Below, in pieces: positions 23,626 to 31,010 of a DNA stretch of 64,000 nucleotides. The stretch lies in the NCBI GenBank assembly GCA_017506735.1, contig JAFVMW010000072.1:1-64000 (forward strand), in the 5' to 3' direction. The translations under genes and the position numbers were made by a program. Origin of the DNA: Oscillospiraceae bacterium. GTDB lineage: Bacteria > Bacillota > Clostridia > Oscillospirales > Oscillospiraceae. Positions within the stretch are counted from its first letter, which is position 1, and every line of letters starts with the position of its first letter. Under the pieces are notes generated by a model. It was not told the DNA's origin. It searched no databases and was given only the letters and a program-made list of their open reading frames with translations.

Positions 23626-26144
23626 TACTTACCCGGGCCGGCGGTATCGGCGCCGTCGCCCACCAGGCCAAGCTCCTTTGCCGCGTCCTGACGCATCTTG
23701 TACTTCAGGATCTTGCCTGCGGCGTTCATGGGGAAGCTGTCCACGAAGGAGATGTACCTGGGCACCTTGTGCCGGGCCATGCTGGCCTTGATGAAATTGG
23801 TCATTTCCTCGGCGGTGACGGAGCCGGGCTCCTTCAGAATGATGCAGGCCATGATCTCCTCGCCGTACCGCTTGTCGGGCACGCCGATGACCTGCACATC
23901 CCGGACCATGGGATGGGTGTAGATGAATTCCTCGATCTCCTTGGGGTAGATATTCTCGCCGCCCCGGATGATCATGTCCTTCAGACGGCCGGTGATCCGG
24001 AAATTGCCCTCCTCGTCCTTGCAGGCCAGGTCGCCGGAGTGGAGCCAGCCCTCTGCGTCCACCGTGTCCCGGGTGGCCTGGGGCATCTTGTAGTAGCCCT
24101 TCATGGTGTTGTAGCCACGGGAGCAGAACTCGCCGTTGACACCGGGGCCTACCTCCTCGCCGGTTTCGGGGTCGATGATCTTGCATTCAATGTGGGGGAA
24201 GGCGTAGCCCACGGTATCGGTGCGGACCTCCAGAGAATCGGTCCAGGCGGACATGGTGGAGCCGGGGGAGGATTCGGTCTGACCGTAGACGGACACGATG
24301 CCACGCATATTCATCTCGTCGGGACGGGCCGCCCGGCGCATCAGCTCCGGAGGGCAGCCGGCACCGGCCATGATGCCGGTTCTCATATAGGAGAAATCGG
24401 TTTTCCGGTAGTCCGGGTGGTTGAACATGGCGATGAACATGGTGGGAACGCCGTTGAAGGCGGTGATCCGCTCCTGATTGATGCAGGCGAGGCTTGATTT
24501 TGCCGAGAAATAGGGCAGGGGACACAGCGTCGCGCCGTGGGTCATGGAGGAGGTCATGGAAAGCACCATGCCGAAGCAGTGGAACATGGGAACCTGGATC
24601 ATCATCCGGTCGGCGGTGGACAGGCCCATCCGGTCGCCGATGCACTTGCCGTTGTTGACCACATTGTAGTGGGTCAGCATAACGCCCTTGGGGAAGCCGG
24701 TGGTGCCGGAGGTGTACTGCATATTGCACACGTCGTCGGGCTGAACGGCGGCGGCCAGGCGGCGGACCTCCTCGATGCTGACCATCTCGGAACGGGCCAT
24801 GGCTTCGTCAAAGGTCAGACAGCCGGGCTGCCTGAAGTCCACGGTGATCACATTGCGCAGGAAGGGCAGACGCTTGCAGTGCAGGGGAGCTCCTGCCTTG
24901 TTCTTCGCGATCTCGGGGCAGATCTCATTGATGATGTTCTTATAATTGGAATCCAGGGCGGATTCGATCATCACCAGGGTGTGGGTGTCGGACTGGCGGA
25001 GCAGGTATTCCGCCTCGTGGATCTTGTAGGCGGTGTTCACGGTGACGAGAACCGCGCCGATCTTGGTGGTGGCCCAGAAGGTGATGTACCAGGCAGGCAC
25101 ATTGGTGGCCCAGATGGCAACCTTGGAGCCAGCCTTCACGCCCATGGACACCAGGGCACGGGCGAAATTGTCCACATCCTCCCGGAATTCGGAGTAGGTC
25201 CGGGTATAATCCAGGGTGGTGTACTTGAAGGCGTACTGGTCGGGGAATTCCTCCACCATCCGGTCCAGGACCTGGGGGAAGGTCAGGTCGATCAGATCAT
25301 ACTTCTTCCACACATACTGGCCGGAGCCGTCGTGGTTGTAGTACAGGGACTTTTTTCGGGTCCGGGGATTGTTGAAACGGCTCATGTAGTTGACGAAATG
25401 GGGGAAGATGATCTCCCGGTCGGGCAGATCCTCCATCCACTCGGGCTTCCATTCAAGGGAGATAAAGCCGTCATAGTTGATGGAGGACAGGGCACCCATC
25501 ATTTCCTCCACAGGCAGGTTGCCTTCGCCGATGAGGTTGTAGGTGTGGGCATCGTCAGAGTCCCGGAGGTGGACATGGCGGACGTAGGTACCCAGATTTT
25601 TGATGGTGGTGTCGGCGCTTTCGCCGAAGTCCCGGTAGGGGTGGTGCATATCCCACAGGGCTCCCAGATAATCGCTGGCGTAGCTTTCCAGGGTGGAGCG
25701 CAGGTAGGCGGTGTCGGCGAAAATGCCGCTGGTCTTGATCAGCAGGCAGACCCCCAGCTCCTCAGCCCGGGGCAGCAGGAGATCCAGATTCTCCCGGAAC
25801 TGGGCCAGGGCTGCTTCGTCCCCGCGGGAGACCCAGAATACCACGTAGGGGATTCTGGCATCGGCGGCGACCAGGAGCATATCCAGCACCACCTGGGCAT
25901 TGGAGGTATTTTCCGACAGATCCATGGAGGTATCCAGGCAGGGGATCTTCAGCTTCAGATCCCGCATTTGCCGCAGGGTGGCGGCCATGGAATGGCGGTG
26001 GAAGGGGCCGCCCTTGCCGGTGAGATGGGGGAATTTGAACAGATTATAGACCTCGATGCCGGTGAACTTCATGTCAAGAGCCGCGGTGAGCAGCTCCTCC
26101 CAGCTCAGGTCGCCCCAGCCGCGGGTGGAAAAGGAGAGATTCAT
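23625..26144 (-). CDS. sugar-phosphate-isomerase-like TIM barrel fused to acyl-CoA ligase
   Basis: 839 aa. Residues 1-270 form an AP-endonuclease-2/xylose-isomerase-type TIM barrel (FTGIEVYNLFKFP, ALWDMHHPYRDFGE, YVRHVHLRDSDD and GFISLEWKPEW supply the metal-type Asp/His/Glu residues). Residues about 285-835 form a complete AMP-forming acyl-CoA synthetase of the FadD/medium-chain type: P-loop YTSGTTGFPKG, VYGQTESSPG, LHSGDLACKDEEG, GRLKDMIIRGGENIYPKEIE and the catalytic Lys in NAAGKILKYK. The N-terminal substrate is unknown. The start overlaps the upstream LeuA-like gene by 4 bases (ATGA), so both are under the leftward T-box. Confidence 0.85.
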   Translation of the reverse strand: MNLSFSTRGWGDLSWEELLTAALDMKFTGIEVYNLFKFPHLTGKGGPFHRHSMAATLRQMRDLKLKIPCLDTSMDLSENTSNAQVVLDMLLVAADARIPYVVFWVSRGDEAALAQFRENLDLLLPRAEELGVCLLIKTSGIFADTAYLRSTLESYASDYLGALWDMHHPYRDFGESADTTIKNLGTYVRHVHLRDSDDAHTYNLIGEGNLPVEEMMGALSSINYDGFISLEWKPEWMEDLPDREIIFPHFVNYMSRFNNPRTRKKSLYYNHDGSGQYVWKKYDLIDLTFPQVLDRMVEEFPDQYAFKYTTLDYTRTYSEFREDVDNFARALVSMGVKAGSKVAIWATNVPAWYITFWATTKIGAVLVTVNTAYKIHEAEYLLRQSDTHTLVMIESALDSNYKNIINEICPEIAKNKAGAPLHCKRLPFLRNVITVDFRQPGCLTFDEAMARSEMVSIEEVRRLAAAVQPDDVCNMQYTSGTTGFPKGVMLTHYNVVNNGKCIGDRMGLSTADRMMIQVPMFHCFGMVLSMTSSMTHGATLCPLPYFSAKSSLACINQERITAFNGVPTMFIAMFNHPDYRKTDFSYMRTGIMAGAGCPPELMRRAARPDEMNMRGIVSVYGQTESSPGSTMSAWTDSLEVRTDTVGYAFPHIECKIIDPETGEEVGPGVNGEFCSRGYNTMKGYYKMPQATRDTVDAEGWLHSGDLACKDEEGNFRITGRLKDMIIRGGENIYPKEIEEFIYTHPMVRDVQVIGVPDKRYGEEIMACIILKEPGSVTAEEMTNFIKASMARHKVPRYISFVDSFPMNAAGKILKYKMRQDAAKELGLVGDGADTAGPGK

Positions 26145-27553
26145 ACGGTTTCCTCCTCATAAACGATTTTGTTCAGCGCGTTGATGTAAGCGTGGATGCT
26201 GGCTCCCACGATGTCCGTGGAGATGCCCCGGCCGGAATAGACCTTGCCGTGATCCCGGAGCTTTACCACGGTCTGGCCCATGGCCTCCCGGCCCTCGGTG
26301 ACGGCCTGGATCTGGAAATCGTCCAGCTCATAGTGGCGGCCGGTGATCTGCTCCACGGCAAGGAAGGCCGCGTCGATGGGGCCGTCGCCGATGGATACGC
26401 CCTCCAGGGGCTTGTCGTGGAAGGTCAGCTTCAGGTGAGCGGTGGCGGAGATGGTGTTGCCGGAGTTGACCACATACCGCTCCAGCACATAAGCCGGAGG
26501 CACCTGCATGGCGGCGGAGGCCACGATGGCATCCAGCTCCTTGGCACTGACCCGGTCCTTCTTTTTGGCGATGGCCTGGAAAGCCTCGAATACCTTCACT
26601 CCGTCCTCCTCGGACAGGTCATAGCCCAGCTTGGCGGCGGCGGTCATGACAGCGGACAGATCGTCATGGCTGGTCAGGTACACAGAGCCGTCGTCATCGG
26701 CAACGCCGTGGTCGAAGGGGGAGTTCTTGCTTCTGCCGGTCTGGCACATCCAGGCAACCTGGTCGGCGATGCGCTTCATCTGGGTGGTCAGCACGGAGCA
26801 GCGAACGCCGTACACATCGCCCTTGGCACAGAGAACCTTTGCCATGTTGGGCAGGGAGGCTACATTCAGCCGGTAGGTGGCGGCCTTGATTTCCCTTGCG
26901 CCGTAGCGGACGCCGGCGATGGTGCAGGAATCGGCCATGGACAGCTCGTCGGAGCAGGAGATGCCCAGAGTGACGCTCTTCAGCTCCGGCACATTCTCAT
27001 ACAGAGCCCGGAGGAAGGAAGTGAATTCGTTGGGAAGCATGGCACCGGCGGTGTCGCAGACGGTGACGGTGGCGGCACCGGCGGCAATGGCGGTGCGGAC
27101 GGCCTCATAGAGGAAGGCGGTATCAGAACGGGTGGCGTCGTCGGCGATGAACTCCACATCAGCGCAGTACTCCCGGCACTGGGCAATGGTCTGACGGATG
27201 GACAGGAGCATGGCCTCGGGCTTTTTGTGGAACAGGTATTCCATCTGAACCGGGCTTACCGGGGCGCAGACCTGGAGCCGGGGATGCTTTGCTTCCTTCA
27301 GGGCGTTCCAGGTAGCCAGGACGCTGTCCGGATTCAGGGCCACGGGGACGGCGACAACGCTCTGTTTCACAGCGGCGGCCACGGACTTGATCCGCAGAGC
27401 ATCGATTTTGGGCTGGACGATGGGCTCCAGCTCAATGACGGAAACCGCCAGCTTATCCAGCAGCTTGCTCAGTTCGATCTTTTCCTTAAAGGACAGCTGA
27501 ATATTGGGTCCTGTCTGCTTCATGGTTACATCGCTGATTCGGATCTCGTTCAT
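26141..27553 (-). CDS. LeuA-like protein lacking the catalytic metal site
   Basis: 470 aa. The two-part layout matches 2-isopropylmalate synthase: a TIM barrel (about 1-330) and a C-terminal regulatory-type domain (about 345-470, with STDIVGASIHAYINALNKI). The catalytic motifs are gone. DTTLRDGEQ reads DVTMKQTGPN, the HxHNDLG metal histidines read ISCSDELS, and GIGERAGN reads TYRLNVAS. It therefore probably does not catalyse the normal condensation and may be a sensor, scaffold or altered enzyme. The ATG at 27551-27553 has AAGGAG upstream. A T-box precedes it, and translation is coupled to the ligase fusion. Confidence 0.8.
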   Translation of the reverse strand: MNEIRISDVTMKQTGPNIQLSFKEKIELSKLLDKLAVSVIELEPIVQPKIDALRIKSVAAAVKQSVVAVPVALNPDSVLATWNALKEAKHPRLQVCAPVSPVQMEYLFHKKPEAMLLSIRQTIAQCREYCADVEFIADDATRSDTAFLYEAVRTAIAAGAATVTVCDTAGAMLPNEFTSFLRALYENVPELKSVTLGISCSDELSMADSCTIAGVRYGAREIKAATYRLNVASLPNMAKVLCAKGDVYGVRCSVLTTQMKRIADQVAWMCQTGRSKNSPFDHGVADDDGSVYLTSHDDLSAVMTAAAKLGYDLSEEDGVKVFEAFQAIAKKKDRVSAKELDAIVASAAMQVPPAYVLERYVVNSGNTISATAHLKLTFHDKPLEGVSIGDGPIDAAFLAVEQITGRHYELDDFQIQAVTEGREAMGQTVVKLRDHGKVYSGRGISTDIVGASIHAYINALNKIVYEEETV

Positions 27554-27596
27554 AGTCGGGAATCTCCTTTTCCATAAATGGGAATACAAAACAAAA

Positions 27597-27890
27597 GTCC
27601 CTGAGGCCGGTTTCCCGACCTCAGGGACGAATCAAACAATTCGCGGTACCACCCTGATTACCCCTGCCTTATATTATAGTAAGGCAAAGATCCCTTCAGG
27701 CTCCAACAAGCCCTATCCCGTAACGGGGGAAACCGGGCTCCATTACTGAGCTTGCGCCGTTCACAGAACCGACTCGGGAACCAGACTGCTCAGGATATCC
27801 GCACCGGCTCACACCAACCGCCGGCTCTCTGGAGCTTCCATCGGGAGCAAATTTTCCGTCTTAGTCTTTGTCGTATTGTATTCCTGTATT
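27597..27890 (-). promoter_or_regulatory. T-box leader (candidate Val or Leu) of the LeuA-like operon
   Basis: Read on the minus strand it has the Stem I apical signature (CAGAGAGCC, GCGGTTGGTG), the T-box core AGGGTGGTACCGCGA (27641-27655) and a terminator stem (27597-27610 with 27615-27628) followed by TTTTGTTTT. By comparison with the two other leaders, the specifier is GTC (Val, plus 27784-27786) or CTG (Leu, plus 27782-27784). Uncharged tRNA would favour the antiterminator and turn the operon on. The specifier needs a full Stem I fold to settle. Confidence 0.88.
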
Positions 27891-27897
27891 TGGTGTC

Positions 27898-27926
27898 ATT
27901 TAACCACAAAAGAACTTGTTTGTCAA
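27898..27926 (-). promoter_or_regulatory. promoter of the leftward T-box operon
   Basis: Minus strand consensus TTGACA (27921-27926), a 17-base spacer and TTAAAT (27898-27903). It is divergent from the promoter at 28009. Confidence 0.7.
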
Positions 27927-28008
27927 TCCCGGCGAAAAGTATAATTTTCTTATCAGAGCCGATTAAAAATTTGTCCATTTTACAACCCGTACTTTGGAGG
28001 AAAATCAT

Positions 28009-28037
28009 TTGACTTTTCCGGAAACACATGGTAAATT
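28009..28037 (+). promoter_or_regulatory. promoter of the Ile T-box gene
   Basis: TTGACT (28009-28014), a 17-base spacer and TAAATT (28032-28037), directly upstream of the second T-box leader. Confidence 0.65.
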
Positions 28038-28043
28038 ATTGTC

Positions 28044-28315
28044 AATATTTCAAAAGGCAATGACGAAGACGGTTCGGCAGAACGTACTTGCAGAGAGCCA
28101 GCGGTTGGTGGAAGCTGGCAGACGGTCGCCATGGAACCCATCACTTCCGAGCCGAAGGGCCGAATGCGTTCGCTTCAGGTTCTTCCGTCTGCCCGCGTTA
28201 AGGGATAGGACTTGTTGGAGTCTGAAGGTGACGGCTTTTGTGCCGTAATTTGAGTGGTACCGCGGGTATGTTTTTACTCGTCTCAAGAAATTGCTTCTTG
28301 AGGCGATTTTTTATT
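28044..28315 (+). promoter_or_regulatory. T-box leader (candidate Ile) of the first HTH-cupin-ligase gene
   Basis: The Stem I signature GCAGAGAGCCAGCGGTTGG starts near 28090. The T-box core TGAGTGGTACCGCGGG is at 28251-28266. The terminator stem (28279-28289 with 28295-28305) is followed by a T-rich run. The likely specifier is ATC (28140-28142), in the sequence GAACCC-ATC-ACTTCCGAG, giving isoleucine. Other frames there would be less consistent with the neighbouring leaders and genes. Confidence 0.9.
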
Positions 28316-28338
28316 TTCTTTTGAAAGGATTGACCGTT

Positions 28339-30606
28339 ATGACCAACCAGAACTCTGCCACACAATTGATGACTGTCGCGACCCGAATTAAGAATATGCG
28401 GGAAATTCTGGGCTACAGTACCCAGAAGATGGCCGAGCTGACGGGCTTTGATGAGGAGCAGTACCGGATGTATGAGTCCGGCAACGCGGATCTTCCCTTT
28501 ACCTTTATGCACAACTGCGCCAAGGTCTTTGGCGTTGAGATTACCGTTCTGCTGGAGGGCCGCAGCGCCAAGCTGTCCGGCTACACCGTTACCCGGAAGG
28601 GCAAGGGTCTGGTTACCGCCAGCGAGGATGGCATCACCATCCAGGACATGGCTCCCATGTTCCGCAAGAAGCTGTCCACCCCCTATTGGGTCACTTATCA
28701 GTATTCCGCCGACCTCCAGGATAAGCCCATCCACACCACCACCCACGCCGGTCAGGAGTTCAACCTGGTCATCAAGGGTGCCATGCGCATCCGCATCGGC
28801 GACCACGAGGAGGTTCTGAGAGAGGGCGACAGCATCTACTACAAGTCCTCCACCCCCCACGGCATGATCGCCATTGACGGCGCTGACTGTGTGTTCCTGT
28901 CCATGATCATGGTCAGCGAAACCACCGACCAGAAGCTCTACATCGGCCAGAGCAAGAAGTCCGACCCCAATCAGAAGCTGCTGTGCGACAAGTTTGTACA
29001 CTGCCAGGAGGATGAACGGGGTGCCCTGGAGTCCATCAGCTTCGAGGACGCCGATGTTTACAACTTTGCCTTTGACACTGTGGATGAAATCGCCCGGCGT
29101 TCTCCCGATAAGCTGGCCATGATCCACATCGCCAACGATATGACCGAGCGCCGGTTCACCTTCAAGGACATCAAGGATGCTTCCTCCCAGAGTGCCAACT
29201 ACTTCAAGAGTCTGGGAATCAAGCGGGGCGACCGGGTCATGCTGGTGCTCAAGCGCCATTACCAGTTCTGGTTCTCCATCCTGGGTCTGCACAAGCTGGG
29301 CGCCATCGCCATCCCTGCCACCAATCAGCTGTTGGCCCATGACTTTGAGTACCGGTTCACCGCCGCCGATGTCAGCGCGGTGGTCTGCACCGCCGACGGC
29401 GATACCGCCCACCAGATCGAGCTGGCGGAGGCCAACACCGGCATGAGCCTTACCAAGATCATGGCAGGCGGCAAGCGTGAGGGCTGGCACGATTATGATT
29501 CTGAGTACCCCCTGTTCAGCCGCCGGTATCTCCGGGAGGAGGGCGCGCCCTGCGGCTCCGACCCCATGCTGATGCTCTTCACCTCCGGCACCACCGGCTA
29601 TCCCAAGATGGCCATGCACAGCTACAAGTACGCCCTGGGCCATTACGTCACCGCCAAATACTGGCACCTGTGCGAGAAGGACGGCCTGCACTTCACCATC
29701 TCCGAAACCGGCTGGGGCAAGGCCCTGTGGGGCAAGCTCTACGGCCAGTGGCTCTGCGAGGGCGCTGTGTTCGTCTACGACTTTGACCGGTTCGACGCGG
29801 AGAAGATCCTGCCCATGTTCGCAAAGTACAACATCACCACCTTCTGCGCCCCTCCCACCATGTACCGGATGCTGATCAAGAAGGATCTGAGCAACTACGA
29901 CCTGTCCTCCATCCACCACGCCACCACCGCCGGCGAGGCTCTGAACCCCGAGGTGTTCTATCAGTTCGAGAAGTCCACGGGCCTGCGGATTGCAGAGGGC
30001 TTCGGCCAGACCGAGATGACCCTGGGCATCGCCAACCTGGTTGGCACCCAGCTCAAGCCCGGCGCTATGGGCAAGCCTGTGCCCAGCTACGGCATCGACC
30101 TGGTGGACCCGGACGGCAAGCCTGTGGCCGACGGCATCAACGGCGAAATCGTCATCCGTACCGAGCCCAAGCCCACCTGCGGCGTATTCCTGGGCTACTA
30201 CCGGAACCAGGAGGCCACGGACGCTGCCTGGCACGATGGCATGTACCACACCGGCGATATCGCCTGGCGTGATGAGGACGGCTACTACTGGTATGTGGGC
30301 CGTGCCGACGATGTGATCAAGTCCTCCGGCTACCGGATTGGACCCTTCGAGATCGAGTCTACCATCATGGAACTGCCCTACGTTCTGGAATGCGGTGTCT
30401 GCGCTGCCCCCGACGAGGTCAGAGGCCAGGTGGTCAAGGCCTGCATCGTGCTGATTCCCGGCGTGGAGGGCACGGAGGAGCTGAAGAAGGAGATCCAGAA
30501 CTACGTCAAGCAGCACACCGCTCCCTACAAGTACCCCAGAATCGTGGAGTTCCGCACCGAACTGCCCAAGACCATCAGCGGAAAGATCATGCGCAATCGG
30601 TTGTGA
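28339..30606 (+). CDS. HTH-cupin-acyl-CoA ligase fusion (paralogue 1, Ile T-box)
   Basis: 755 aa. Residues 14-70 are an XRE-type helix-turn-helix (STQKMAELTGFDEEQYRMYESG). Residues about 125-190 are a cupin with HTTTHAGQEFNLVIKG and STPHGMIAIDG. Residues 235-755 are an AMP-forming acyl-CoA synthetase of the acetyl/medium-chain (ACSM-like) branch: FTSGTTGYPKM, EGFGQTEMTLG, YHTGDIAWRDEDGYYWYVGRADDVIKSSGYRIGP and the catalytic Lys in TISGKIM. The enzyme activates a short or branched acid with ATP and CoA. The regulator-like head may sense the acid, bind DNA, or be a relic. Start MTNQNS at 28339 has AAAGGA upstream. Confidence 0.88.
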   Translation: MTNQNSATQLMTVATRIKNMREILGYSTQKMAELTGFDEEQYRMYESGNADLPFTFMHNCAKVFGVEITVLLEGRSAKLSGYTVTRKGKGLVTASEDGITIQDMAPMFRKKLSTPYWVTYQYSADLQDKPIHTTTHAGQEFNLVIKGAMRIRIGDHEEVLREGDSIYYKSSTPHGMIAIDGADCVFLSMIMVSETTDQKLYIGQSKKSDPNQKLLCDKFVHCQEDERGALESISFEDADVYNFAFDTVDEIARRSPDKLAMIHIANDMTERRFTFKDIKDASSQSANYFKSLGIKRGDRVMLVLKRHYQFWFSILGLHKLGAIAIPATNQLLAHDFEYRFTAADVSAVVCTADGDTAHQIELAEANTGMSLTKIMAGGKREGWHDYDSEYPLFSRRYLREEGAPCGSDPMLMLFTSGTTGYPKMAMHSYKYALGHYVTAKYWHLCEKDGLHFTISETGWGKALWGKLYGQWLCEGAVFVYDFDRFDAEKILPMFAKYNITTFCAPPTMYRMLIKKDLSNYDLSSIHHATTAGEALNPEVFYQFEKSTGLRIAEGFGQTEMTLGIANLVGTQLKPGAMGKPVPSYGIDLVDPDGKPVADGINGEIVIRTEPKPTCGVFLGYYRNQEATDAAWHDGMYHTGDIAWRDEDGYYWYVGRADDVIKSSGYRIGPFEIESTIMELPYVLECGVCAAPDEVRGQVVKACIVLIPGVEGTEELKKEIQNYVKQHTAPYKYPRIVEFRTELPKTISGKIMRNRL

Positions 30607-30658
30607 TCGCCGCCATTTGGACACAATGCACTAGATTTGCGGATGTCCCTCATATAAC

Positions 30659-30687
30659 TTGACAAACAGAATCCAAAGTGATATGAT
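30659..30687 (+). promoter_or_regulatory. promoter of the Val T-box operon
   Basis: TTGACA (30659-30664), a 17-base spacer and TATGAT (30682-30687), 52 bases after the preceding stop codon. Confidence 0.7.
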
Positions 30688-30693
30688 TTCTAT

Positions 30694-30985
30694 CAAATTA
30701 GGAAAAGCGACGATGGAGAGAGCATTCTGAGCCCACAGCATCAGAGAGCTGGCGGCCGGTGCAAGCCAGTGCTGTGCAGAACGCTGTCGCTCCGGAGCTG
30801 GAGAGAAGAGGGCCTGTTCCCGGGCCGGTAGAACTCTCCCGCATAAGCACCGCGTCAGTGTGCGGACCTCTGTGGAGAGGTTCAAAAGCGGTATCTGCCG
30901 CAAGGCAGATGCAACTTGAGTGGTACCGCGGGTTGTCATGCAGCTCGTCTCAGGAAATCATTTCTTGGGACGGGCTGTTTTGCTT
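30694..30985 (+). promoter_or_regulatory. T-box leader (candidate Val) of the second HTH-cupin-ligase operon
   Basis: The Stem I signature CAGAGAGCTGGCGGCCGGTG is at about 30742-30761. The T-box core GAGTGGTACCGCGGG is at 30918-30932. A strong terminator stem (about 30941-30957 with 30961-30977) is followed by TTTTGCTTTT. The specifier by alignment with the previous leader is GTC (30786-30788), in GAACGCT-GTC-GCTCCGGAG, giving valine. Confidence 0.9.
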
Positions 30986-31010
30986 TTCCCGAAACCCAGA
31001 GGAGAGAACA

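Noticed and set aside
26141..27553. True 2-isopropylmalate synthase (LeuA)
   Set aside because: All three catalytic signatures are missing despite overall similarity, so the classical reaction is unlikely.
28198..30624. Long minus-strand open frame (808 codons) opposite the first HTH-cupin-ligase
   Set aside because: Antisense shadow. The plus-strand protein has intact ligase motifs and a T-box leader.
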